Positions 5,955 to 13,633 of a stretch of 17,319 bases of DNA are shown piece after piece. How positions within the stretch are numbered: position 1 is the first letter of the stretch; each line of letters opens with the position of its first letter. The DNA comes from an uncultured Acholeplasma sp. Lineage in GTDB: Bacteria > Bacillota_I > Bacilli_A > Acholeplasmatales > Acholeplasmataceae. The notes under the pieces are model-generated. The model was not told the DNA's origin, did no database searches, and saw only the letters and a list, made by a program, of their open reading frames with translations. The translations under genes were made by a program, and so were the position numbers. The stretch spans positions 1 to 17,319 of the forward strand of contig CALGYU010000058.1 of the NCBI GenBank assembly GCA_937934685.1. The letters are read 5' to 3'.

Positions 5955-8772
5955 ACATACATCAAATGACTGGATCATTGTTAGAGGAGCCAGAGAGAAT
6001 AACTTAAAAAATATTGATATTGATATACCTAAAAACAAATTAGTCGTTATGACAGGACTATCTGGTTCCGGAAAAACTTCTTTAGCTTTTGATACACTAT
6101 ATCAAGAAGGCCAAAGAAGATATATGGAATCATTAAGTGCCTATGCCAGACAGTTTTTAGGAAACTTTGAAAAACCAGATGTGGATACCATTGATGGTTT
6201 AAGCCCATCTATTAGTATTGATCAAAGAACCACATCAAACAACCCAAGATCAACGGTAGGGACAATTACCGAAGTTTATGATTACCTAAGACTTATCTAT
6301 GCTAGAATAGGCGTCCCTTATTGTCCAGGATCAGACATTCCTTTAACTAAACAAACCATAGAAGAAATGACTGAAAAAATAATGTCTTTAAACCCTGGAG
6401 ATAAAGTGGTTATTACAGCACCAATCATACAACGAAAAAAAGGAACACACAAAAAAGTTTTAGAACAACTTTTAAAAGATGGCTTTACCAGAGTATCTTT
6501 AAACAAAGAAATTTATCTTATTGAAGAAGCGCCGGAGTTAGATAAAAATAAAAATCATGATATTTCTATAGTCATCGATCGATTAGTCGTTAAAGAAGAC
6601 ATTAGAAGTAGAGTTTATGCAGCTTTAGAGTTAGCTGTTTCAAAAGCAGACGGTAGAGCAGAAGCAATCATCAATCAAAAAGAAACTTTATCATTTAGTC
6701 AAAACTATAGTTGCCCAGACAGTGACTTTACCATTCCCAAATTAGAGCCACGTCTTTTCTCATTTAACATCCCAATTGGAGCATGTCCATATTGTAACGG
6801 GCTAGGAGTTAAACTAGAAATAGATAAAGACCTACTTTTAGATATGGATAAAAGTATTAACAATGGCGGCATCTTACCTTATAAAAACAACGATGAAGAA
6901 AATCTAGCGTCTCAAGAACTAGAAACGGTTTGCGCCTACTATCATATCGACATGAACGTCCCATTAAAGGATTTACCAGAAGAACACTTAAATATTGTTT
7001 TATATGGTAGTAACGAAAAAATACATTTCAAACTACTATCATCCTCAGGTAGAGTTCATGAAAAGAAAGTAGTTTTTGAAGGAATCATCAATAACTTTAA
7101 TCGTCGTTATATTGAAACCAATAGTGCTTGGATTAGAGAGTGGATTGAAGGGTTTATGGTCGAATCAACATGCCCTGTTTGTCATGGGGCAAGACTAAAT
7201 GAAGGGGCTCTTTCAGTTAAAATTAATAAGAAAAATATTTTTGAGGTTACTTCTATGTCCGTTTCAGAAATTTTAGATTTTGTAACAAACTTAGAACTAA
7301 CCAAAGAACAAATGCAAATATCAAAACTAGCCATCGAAGAAATCATTCACAGACTAACTTTTTTAAAAGACGTAGGGTTAGAATACTTAACCTTATCTAG
7401 AAACGGTGGCACACTATCTGGAGGAGAAGCACAAAGAATCAGATTGGCCACTCAAATAGGATCTAAACTATCAGGCGTTCTTTATGTTTTAGATGAACCA
7501 TCCATTGGATTACATCAAAAAGATAATGATAGACTCATAGAAACGCTTAAAAAAATGAGAGATTTAGGCAACACGCTAGTCATTGTTGAACACGATCATG
7601 ACACCATGCTAGCTGCTGATTTTCTAGTAGATATAGGCCCGGGAGCCGGAGAATTAGGTGGAAACATTGTTGCATTAGGAACACCTGAGGAAGTCATGGC
7701 AAACGAAGAAAGCCTAACTGGACAATATTTATCACATAAAAAACAAGTACCAATACCAAAACACAGAAGACAAGGAAACGGAAAAGACATTTTAGTAGTA
7801 GGAGCAACAGAAAACAACTTAAAAAACATTACAGTCTCTTTTCCTTTAAATAAATTGACCGTTGTTACAGGTGTTTCAGGATCAGGGAAATCAACTTTAG
7901 TCAACGAAATACTCCTTAAAGGACTTCAACAAAAATACTATAAAAACAAAGAAAAACCAGGCGCTCATAAATTCATTCAAGATTATGGACTGATCGATAA
8001 AATTGTTGAGATTTCACAATCACCGATTGGAAGAACACCAAGAAGTAATCCAGCTACATATACTGGAGTATTTGATGATATTAGAGACTTATATGCTCAA
8101 ACCAATGAAGCTAAAATGCGTGGTTATGTAAAGGGAAGATTTTCATTTAACGTTAAAGGTGGAAGATGTGAAGCTTGTCGTGGAGATGGCATAAAGAAAA
8201 TTTCAATGCATTTTTTACCTGATGTATACGTTCCTTGTGAGGTTTGTTCAGGAAAAAGGTATAATCAAGAGACGCTACAAGTGAAATACAGAGGCAAAGA
8301 CATCGCAGACGTCTTAGAAATGACAGTAGACGAAGCCGTTGATTTTTTTGAAAATCATCCTAAAATTCATCAAAAATTAGCAACCATCAAAAGTGTTGGA
8401 CTAGGCTATATTAAACTAGGCCAATCCGCAACCACATTATCCGGAGGAGAAGCACAAAGAGTAAAACTCGCTAGTGAGTTATACAAAAAAATAACACCAT
8501 CGACATTGTATATCCTAGATGAACCAACGACAGGACTTCATACCGATGATGTGAATAGATTAATTAAAGTACTACATACTATTGTGGATGAGGGGGCATC
8601 TATGGTAGTTATCGAACATAACTTAGATGTGATTAAAAATGCAGATTACATCATTGATTTAGGACCAGACGGAGGCTATGGTGGTGGGCAAATTGTTGCC
8701 ACAGGAACACCAGAAGAAGTCAGCCAAGTCAAAGAAAGTTATACAGGTAAATATTTAAAAAGCATTTTATAA
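5947..8772 (+). CDS. uvrA: Excinuclease ABC subunit A (UvrA)
   Basis: A 941-residue tandem ABC ATPase that scans DNA for bulky lesions and loads UvrB in nucleotide excision repair. The first ATPase has Walker A 'GLSGSGKTS' (K43) and signature 'LSGGEAQRIRLA' (from 490) followed by 'YVLDEPSIGLH'. The second has 'GVSGSGKST' (K648), 'LSGGEAQRVKLA' (from 831) and 'YILDEPTTGLH'. The C-terminal zinc module, important for lesion recognition, is intact (C741, C744, C764, C767). The first zinc module is odd: it reads CPDS (C256, S259) then CPYC (C280, C283), so one expected cysteine is serine. Start 5947 overlaps ligA; GAGG at 5934-5937 is its likely ribosome binding site, 9 nt upstream. uvrB does not adjoin it, unlike in many Bacillota. 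Assignment is secure. Confidence 0.97.
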   Translation: MNKHTSNDWIIVRGARENNLKNIDIDIPKNKLVVMTGLSGSGKTSLAFDTLYQEGQRRYMESLSAYARQFLGNFEKPDVDTIDGLSPSISIDQRTTSNNPRSTVGTITEVYDYLRLIYARIGVPYCPGSDIPLTKQTIEEMTEKIMSLNPGDKVVITAPIIQRKKGTHKKVLEQLLKDGFTRVSLNKEIYLIEEAPELDKNKNHDISIVIDRLVVKEDIRSRVYAALELAVSKADGRAEAIINQKETLSFSQNYSCPDSDFTIPKLEPRLFSFNIPIGACPYCNGLGVKLEIDKDLLLDMDKSINNGGILPYKNNDEENLASQELETVCAYYHIDMNVPLKDLPEEHLNIVLYGSNEKIHFKLLSSSGRVHEKKVVFEGIINNFNRRYIETNSAWIREWIEGFMVESTCPVCHGARLNEGALSVKINKKNIFEVTSMSVSEILDFVTNLELTKEQMQISKLAIEEIIHRLTFLKDVGLEYLTLSRNGGTLSGGEAQRIRLATQIGSKLSGVLYVLDEPSIGLHQKDNDRLIETLKKMRDLGNTLVIVEHDHDTMLAADFLVDIGPGAGELGGNIVALGTPEEVMANEESLTGQYLSHKKQVPIPKHRRQGNGKDILVVGATENNLKNITVSFPLNKLTVVTGVSGSGKSTLVNEILLKGLQQKYYKNKEKPGAHKFIQDYGLIDKIVEISQSPIGRTPRSNPATYTGVFDDIRDLYAQTNEAKMRGYVKGRFSFNVKGGRCEACRGDGIKKISMHFLPDVYVPCEVCSGKRYNQETLQVKYRGKDIADVLEMTVDEAVDFFENHPKIHQKLATIKSVGLGYIKLGQSATTLSGGEAQRVKLASELYKKITPSTLYILDEPTTGLHTDDVNRLIKVLHTIVDEGASMVVIEHNLDVIKNADYIIDLGPDGGYGGGQIVATGTPEEVSQVKESYTGKYLKSIL

Positions 8773-8789
8773 AAGAAGGGGGTCCTTTT

Positions 8790-9308
8790 ATGAAAGATGA
8801 TAAAAATAATAAAGATGAAGACCAAATAACAGAAGAAGACATTAAAAAACTCATCGAAGACTTACAAAAAAACAAGAAAACACAAAAATTAATTACACAA
8901 TCCTTTTTTAATCATCCCAACATGACCATCAGTTTCTTACTGAGCTATGTCGCTAATTTACTTGTTTTTGCTTCTGTCTCTGGCATTTTAAATCAAATAA
9001 CACAAACCATTCAAATAGAATGGGGATCATATTTCATAGGAGTGACCTTATTTAGCTTAATGGAATTTGTGATAAAAATTATTTTACTAAAATTTTCATT
9101 AAGATTGGTCTTATTTAGTTTTGGCATTGTGTTCTTACTCACTAGAAGCATCACACTATATCTCGTTAGTATCATTGTGCCAAACTTTAACTTCATCAGT
9201 GTCTCTGGCTTATTAATATTTGCCATTTGTTTTACAGTCATAAAAAGTATTTTAAAAGCATATGCAAAAAAATATCACATAGTAGATTATTTAAGAAGGG
9301 GTAAATAA
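8790..9308 (+). CDS. YvlD-like four-helix membrane protein (phage-holin family IV type)
   Basis: A 172-residue protein. A charged, cytoplasmic-looking N-terminal segment of about 40 residues, rich in Lys, Asp and Glu, is followed by four hydrophobic segments near 45-65, 80-100, 104-130 and 136-155 and a basic tail. The second half resembles Bacillus YvlD: the pattern 'SITLYLVSIIVPNFNFIS' fits the family's ITL-x-LT...P-x-F-x-I-S stretch, as I recall it. Position supports this, since yvlD sits just before hprK in Bacillus. No biochemical role is established for the family; 'holin' is a superfamily label and lysis is not implied. The N-terminal extension is longer than in Bacillus YvlD. A GAAGGGGG ribosome binding site precedes the ATG, and hprK begins 1 nt after its stop, so coupling is likely. 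Membrane nature is certain, the family moderately so. Confidence 0.65.
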   Translation: MKDDKNNKDEDQITEEDIKKLIEDLQKNKKTQKLITQSFFNHPNMTISFLLSYVANLLVFASVSGILNQITQTIQIEWGSYFIGVTLFSLMEFVIKIILLKFSLRLVLFSFGIVFLLTRSITLYLVSIIVPNFNFISVSGLLIFAICFTVIKSILKAYAKKYHIVDYLRRGK

Positions 9309-9309
9309 G

Positions 9310-10254
9310 ATGAAAAGCTCAATTATAATCAAAAAAATAGCAAAAGACTTAGAGTTAGAAGTCCTTGCAGGAGAAACCGGATTAAACAGAACCGTTTCAG
9401 CAGAAATGCTTAACAGACCCGGTGTAGAACTTGCTGGTTTTTATGATTTCTATGATCAAGAAAGAATTTTACTCATAGGAAGCAAAGAAGCATCATTTCT
9501 AAAGCTATTTTCTCCACACATTCAAAAAGAACGCGTCAATAGAATCGTTCAAGAACAACCACCAGCAATTGTATTTTCACACAACGTAGAAGTCCCACAA
9601 GATTTTATCGATGCAGGTAACCTTTATGAAGTGCCTATTTTAAAAAGCAACCTAAGAACAACCCCTTTAAACAGTAAACTATATAGTTATCTACACAGTG
9701 GTCTTGCGCCACGCATGAGTATTCATGGAGTATTAGTAGATATACATGGACTAGGAACTTTAATTATTGGTCGTTCTGGGATTGGTAAAAGTGAAACAGC
9801 ACTTGAACTCATAAAAAGAGGACACATTTTAATTAGTGATGATAGAGTGGATGTCTTTGAAACATCCCCAGGAGTCCTTATCGGAAATGCTCCTAAAATC
9901 TTAGAAAGATATATTGAAATCAGAGGAATTGGGATTGTTGACATTGTATCAATGTTTGGTGCAGGCTCTTACCGAGAAAACAAAAAAATTAGATTAGTTG
10001 TAGAATTAGAACATTGGAAAAAAGATAAAGTATACGACAGATTAGGAATTGAAACAGAAACAGTTAAATACTTTAACACTGAAATCCCAAAAGTTGTTAT
10101 CCCTATTTTACCGGGAAGAAACGTAGCCACATTAGTAGAAAGTGCTGCGATGAACCAAAAACTCAAATATTTAGGACACAATGCAGCCCTAGATTTAACC
10201 GAAGCAGTTGCTAAAGCAGCAATGGGGCAAGGAGAAGAAGACGATGATGAATAA
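9310..10254 (+). CDS. hprK: HPr kinase/phosphorylase
   Basis: A 314-residue bifunctional enzyme that phosphorylates the phosphotransferase protein HPr on its regulatory serine and reverses this by phosphorolysis, releasing PPi. It is the central sensor of carbon catabolite control in Gram-positive bacteria. The N-terminal domain (1-130) is followed by the catalytic core: H139 in 'IHGVLVDIHG', P-loop 'GRSGIGKS' (154-161, K160), 'SDDRVD' (D177/D178), the HprK signature 'LERYIEIRGIGIVDI' (199-213) and 'IPILPGRNVATLVESAAMN'. The tail ends in an acidic run. An AAGAAGGGG ribosome binding site lies 8 nt before the ATG. The downstream gene overlaps by 11 nt and carries a PpaX-like phosphatase domain that would consume the PPi made by the phosphorylase reaction. 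All hallmark residues are intact. Confidence 0.97.
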   Translation: MKSSIIIKKIAKDLELEVLAGETGLNRTVSAEMLNRPGVELAGFYDFYDQERILLIGSKEASFLKLFSPHIQKERVNRIVQEQPPAIVFSHNVEVPQDFIDAGNLYEVPILKSNLRTTPLNSKLYSYLHSGLAPRMSIHGVLVDIHGLGTLIIGRSGIGKSETALELIKRGHILISDDRVDVFETSPGVLIGNAPKILERYIEIRGIGIVDIVSMFGAGSYRENKKIRLVVELEHWKKDKVYDRLGIETETVKYFNTEIPKVVIPILPGRNVATLVESAAMNQKLKYLGHNAALDLTEAVAKAAMGQGEEDDDE

Positions 10255-11770
10255 AATAAAAAGATTTTATGAAAAAAAACCAGGCGTAGTCATCCTGCTT
10301 AGTTTTATCCTCATCTTCACTATTCTATTAGTATGGGCAACCGCTGGACAAAAAGCACCATATAACCCCAATATTTTAGAATTAGGAAGTTTAACCATTG
10401 CCTGGTATGCAGTTTTTATCCTCACAGGGATAGGTTTTGCAGCAGTTTTAGGATTACAAGAATTTAAAAAAGCAGGCATCTCAAAAGATCTTCTTTTTGA
10501 TGGCCTACTTTACTCTGTTCCTATCGCCATATTAGGTGCCAGACTATGGTTTGTTATCTTTAACCCAGGAACCAACTTCTTTGCATTCCTAGATGGCGGA
10601 TTAGCCATCCATGGAGCGATTATCGCAACCTTTGTTTTCCTTATATTTTTCACTAAATGGAAAAAAATATCTTACTGGTTTGTTTTAGATGTCGTAGCAC
10701 CAGGCTTTTTAATCGGACAAACGCTTGGCCGATGGGGCAACTTTATGAACCAAGAATTATATGGAAAAGCAGTTAACAGCTTAAACTGGTTACCACCATT
10801 TATTAGAGAACAAATGTTTATCAACGGCTCTTATAGACAACCAACCTTTCTTTATGAAAGTCTATGGAATCTTATGGGTCTAGCAATCATCATCATTTTA
10901 AGAAAAAAGAAAGCCTTTAAATTAGGAGATATTTTATCCTTTTACTTAGTATGGTACGGAGCAGGAAGAATTGTTACAGAATCTTTACGACTACAATCAG
11001 GAGTGAGTGAGCCCTTAATGTTTCTAGGAATGTCTGTATCAATATTAACTTCAGTTGCTTTAATTTTAACTGGTATAGGATTGGCAATAGGCAGAAGAAT
11101 TGCTAATAAAAATTTACCATATTATGCCGATTTTGGAAAAAAAGCAGTCATCTTTGATGTTGATGGAACGCTTCTTGATACTGAAAAAATCATCATTGAA
11201 TCATTTGAACACGCATTTAAAAAAGAATTACCAGATATCAAACTTACCCAAGAAGAAAAAATTAGTTTCATTGGACCAACCTTGAAACAAACCTTTGAAA
11301 AATATACAAAAGATCAAACCAAAATAGAAAAACTCATCCAAACATATAGAGCATATAATAAAGAACTTCACGATCAAGGCGTTAAAGCCTTTGAACATGC
11401 AGAAACAACCTTAATTACCTTGAAAAAACAAGGGATCAAACTAGCTATCGTTAGTTCAAAAATTAAGAAAATGGTTGAAGAAGGATTAAAACAAAACAAT
11501 CTTTTACAATACTTTGATGTGTTAGTTTGCGCAGATGATGTTACCAACCACAAGCCGCATCCAGAACCATTATTAAAAGCCATGACACAACTAAACACCG
11601 CCACTGAAGCAACCATTTATATCGGAGATCATCCATATGATATCGTTGCAGCAAAAAGAGCAGGGATGAAATCATGTTTAGTCGAATATAGTGCACATTT
11701 AAATACTGCATTAAAAGAAAACCCAGATTATGTAATAGAGAGTCTAGACCAAGTAGTCTATTTAATCTAA
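10244..11770 (+). CDS. lgt: Fusion protein: prolipoprotein diacylglyceryl transferase (Lgt) plus PpaX-like HAD pyrophosphatase
   Basis: A 508-residue two-domain protein. Residues 1-290 are Lgt, which moves diacylglycerol from phosphatidylglycerol to the lipobox cysteine of prolipoproteins at the outer membrane face. Key features are 'IAWYAV', 'LAIHGA' (H123), the signature 'GQTLGRWGNFMNQELYG' (R163) and 'GAGRIVTESLRLQSG'. An extra hydrophobic helix at about 14-34, after a basic N-terminus, precedes the usual seven. Residues 300-508 form a HAD phosphatase: nucleophile D305 in 'FDVDGTLLDTE', motif II 'VSSK', 'HKPHPEP' and 'YIGDHPYDIVAAKRAG' (D462, D466). Its best match is PpaX, the pyrophosphatase encoded beside hprK and lgt in Bacillus; phosphoglycolate phosphatase-like is the alternative. 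The frame is continuous with no stop or start at the junction. ATG 10244 is chosen, 9 nt after GGAG at 10231; ATG 10247 is possible. It overlaps hprK by 11 nt. Confidence 0.9.
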   Translation: MMNKIKRFYEKKPGVVILLSFILIFTILLVWATAGQKAPYNPNILELGSLTIAWYAVFILTGIGFAAVLGLQEFKKAGISKDLLFDGLLYSVPIAILGARLWFVIFNPGTNFFAFLDGGLAIHGAIIATFVFLIFFTKWKKISYWFVLDVVAPGFLIGQTLGRWGNFMNQELYGKAVNSLNWLPPFIREQMFINGSYRQPTFLYESLWNLMGLAIIIILRKKKAFKLGDILSFYLVWYGAGRIVTESLRLQSGVSEPLMFLGMSVSILTSVALILTGIGLAIGRRIANKNLPYYADFGKKAVIFDVDGTLLDTEKIIIESFEHAFKKELPDIKLTQEEKISFIGPTLKQTFEKYTKDQTKIEKLIQTYRAYNKELHDQGVKAFEHAETTLITLKKQGIKLAIVSSKIKKMVEEGLKQNNLLQYFDVLVCADDVTNHKPHPEPLLKAMTQLNTATEATIYIGDHPYDIVAAKRAGMKSCLVEYSAHLNTALKENPDYVIESLDQVVYLI

Positions 11771-11784
11771 GAAAGAAGAAAAAG

Positions 11785-12690
11785 ATGTACGATATTTTAA
11801 TTATTGGCGCAGGACCTGCAGGTATGACAGCAGGCATTTATGCCAAACGCGCAAATTTAAAAGTAGCTATCATAGAAAAAATGGCTCCCGGTGGACAATT
11901 AATCAACACATCTGAAATAGAAAACTATCCTGGGTATACCAAAATGAGTGGAACAGAACTAGCCTTAAAAATGTTTGAACACACCAGAGAAATTGGTGTT
12001 GAAACTATTTTTGATGAAGTTACCCAAATCATTGACTTAGGAAAAACAAAAAAAGTCATCACAGAAAGCCAAACATTAGAAACTAAAACCATTCTTATAG
12101 CAACCGGAACCAATCCAAGAATGCTAAACGTAACAAACGAAGATAAATTTGCTAGTAACGGCATCAGTTGGTGTGCTATTTGTGACGGACCCTTATATAA
12201 AGACAAAAAAGTAGCAGTCATCGGTGGCGGAAATAGTGCAGTTGAAGAAGCCTCATACTTATCTACTTTAGCAAAAGAAGTCACAATCATTCAAAACCTA
12301 GAACACCTAACAGCAGATAAAAAGGCTCAAGACATCTTAAAAAAAGCTAAAAATGTCAACTATCTTTTTAACGCAGAAGTCATAGAATTTGGTGGAGAAG
12401 ACAAATTAGAAAGCATCTTAGTCAAAACCTTAAATCAACTAATAGAACTTAAAGTTGATGGTGTTTTTGAATACATCGGGCTAATACCTGTCACCAAGAT
12501 GTTTGAAAATTTAAACATTACAAACCAACAAGGATACATCCTTACAAACGAAAAAATGGAAACCAATCAGCCAGGCATCTACGCTGCAGGGGATGTAAAT
12601 CAAAAACAAATTAGACAAGTTGTCACCGCAACCTCAGATGGAGCTATTGCGGTTCAAAATATCATTAAGTATTTAGAAACGTGGGATTAA
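11785..12690 (+). CDS. trxB: Thioredoxin reductase (TrxB) with altered NADPH motif
   Basis: A 301-residue low-molecular-weight flavoprotein reductase. The FAD dinucleotide fold is at the N-terminus ('IIGAGPAGMTAGIYA'), with 'GGQLINTSEIENYPG' and the C-terminal FAD motif 'GIYAAGDVNQKQIRQV'. The redox-active pair is C130/C133 in 'WCAICDG' (CATC in most relatives). The second dinucleotide fold has 'GGGNSAVEEASYL' (147-159). The normal HRRDxxRA segment that holds the NADPH 2'-phosphate reads QNLEHLTA (170-177) with all three arginines missing, so the reductant may be NADH or something else. The family reduces thioredoxin, which feeds ribonucleotide reductase and thiol repair. A purine-rich ribosome binding site precedes the ATG, 14 nt after the fusion gene, and whiA follows after 1 nt. 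Family is firm; substrate and cofactor are open. Confidence 0.9.
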   Translation: MYDILIIGAGPAGMTAGIYAKRANLKVAIIEKMAPGGQLINTSEIENYPGYTKMSGTELALKMFEHTREIGVETIFDEVTQIIDLGKTKKVITESQTLETKTILIATGTNPRMLNVTNEDKFASNGISWCAICDGPLYKDKKVAVIGGGNSAVEEASYLSTLAKEVTIIQNLEHLTADKKAQDILKKAKNVNYLFNAEVIEFGGEDKLESILVKTLNQLIELKVDGVFEYIGLIPVTKMFENLNITNQQGYILTNEKMETNQPGIYAAGDVNQKQIRQVVTATSDGAIAVQNIIKYLETWD

Positions 12691-12691
12691 C

Positions 12692-13633
12692 ATGTCATTT
12701 GCAAAAATGGTAAAAGAAGAATTATCAACTTTAAATCGACCGCAAGATGAGCAACTAGCCGAGCTAGCTGCTTTTATGCATTTAAACGTTGAACTAGAAA
12801 TCAAAAATCAAAAAAGAACATTATGGTTTAAAACAACTAACGCGACAGTGGCTAGACGTTTTTTAACTTTGGCTAAAAGCCTTTATCACATAGAATCAAC
12901 CTTAATGACAGCCCAAGAACATAATTTTCAAACCAAAAACACCATTTTTGTAGGCATTCAAGAAAAAGTAGACCTCATCTTATCAGAACACGACATCATG
13001 AGTGATCATGGCAGTGTAGAGTTACTGACAAGGTCACTTGAAACTAAAACCGCTTATTTAAGGGGTTGTTTCCTTATTTCGGGTTCTGTGAATGACCCTA
13101 AAACCGCTGAATATCATTTGGAAATATATAGCGATAACCCACAAAAAATCATTTTCATCCAACGTTTGATCAATGAATTTAATTTAAATGCCAAAATCAT
13201 TCAAAGAAGAAAAGGATACATCGTATACCTAAAAGAAGCCGAAGCAATCGCTGATTTTCTAAGATACATCGGAGCATTAGAAACTGTATTTCTATATGAT
13301 GATATTAGAATCAAAAGAGACTTTAATAACTCAATTAATCGCGTGATGAACTGTGAAATTGCTAACGAAAAAAAAGTCATTCAAGCATCACAAGATCAAA
13401 TCAATGATATAGACCTCATCGAAAAAAGTATTAAACTAGAAAACCTCGGTGAAAAAATCAATCAAATCATATTCTTAAGAAAAGAATATCCAGAGCTAAG
13501 TCTACAAGAATTAACTGAAAAATATGAAGAACATTTTGAAGAAACCATCTCCAAATCAGGCATCAATCACCGACTAAAAAGAATCAAAGAAATAGCAGAT
13601 CAAATTAGAGGAGGAGAATATCATGATAAATAG
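12692..13633 (+). CDS. whiA: DNA-binding protein WhiA
   Basis: A 313-residue WhiA, the usual length. The N-terminal half is the homing-endonuclease-like (LAGLIDADG) fold without nuclease activity in this family: 'MSFAKMVKEEL' at the start, 'AELAAFMHLN' and 'AYLRGCFLISGSVNDPKTAEYHLE', where relatives have a YLRGxFLAGGSVxxP stretch. The C-terminal helix-turn-helix region contains 'RVMNCEIANEKKVIQAS' and 'LSLQELTEKYEE...ISKSGINHRLKRI'. In actinomycetes WhiA controls sporulation; in Bacillus it affects cell division and chromosome segregation, and the role in wall-less cells is not settled. It starts 1 nt after trxB and overlaps acpS by 11 nt. It is the only gene here ending in TAG. The rapZ and yvcK genes that usually precede whiA in Bacillota are absent. 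Confidence 0.95.
   Translation: MSFAKMVKEELSTLNRPQDEQLAELAAFMHLNVELEIKNQKRTLWFKTTNATVARRFLTLAKSLYHIESTLMTAQEHNFQTKNTIFVGIQEKVDLILSEHDIMSDHGSVELLTRSLETKTAYLRGCFLISGSVNDPKTAEYHLEIYSDNPQKIIFIQRLINEFNLNAKIIQRRKGYIVYLKEAEAIADFLRYIGALETVFLYDDIRIKRDFNNSINRVMNCEIANEKKVIQASQDQINDIDLIEKSIKLENLGEKINQIIFLRKEYPELSLQELTEKYEEHFEETISKSGINHRLKRIKEIADQIRGGEYHDK
13607..13616 (+). promoter_or_regulatory. Strong Shine-Dalgarno for acpS inside whiA
   Basis: AGAGGAGGAG lies in the last codons of whiA, 6 nt before ATG 13623. It is the strongest ribosome binding site in the window and supports reinitiation or independent translation of acpS. Confidence 0.8.

Noticed and set aside
8775..8790. Short hairpin AGAAGG-GGGT-CCTTTT between uvrA and the YvlD-like gene, considered as terminator or attenuator
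   Set aside because: Only about six pairs including a G-U, no T tract beyond the stem, and it contains the ribosome binding site of the next gene. Translation control is possible but unsupported.
11100..11160. lgt-ppaX fusion as a sequencing frameshift artefact
   Set aside because: Both domains lie in one frame with a normal hydrophilic linker. A separate HAD gene would need its own start and ribosome binding site near 11140, and none is seen, though read data would settle it.
11100..11285. 61-codon plus-strand open frame inside the HAD part of the lgt-ppaX fusion
   Set aside because: It is an alternate frame of a conserved domain with no Shine-Dalgarno and a composition explained by the overlapping gene.
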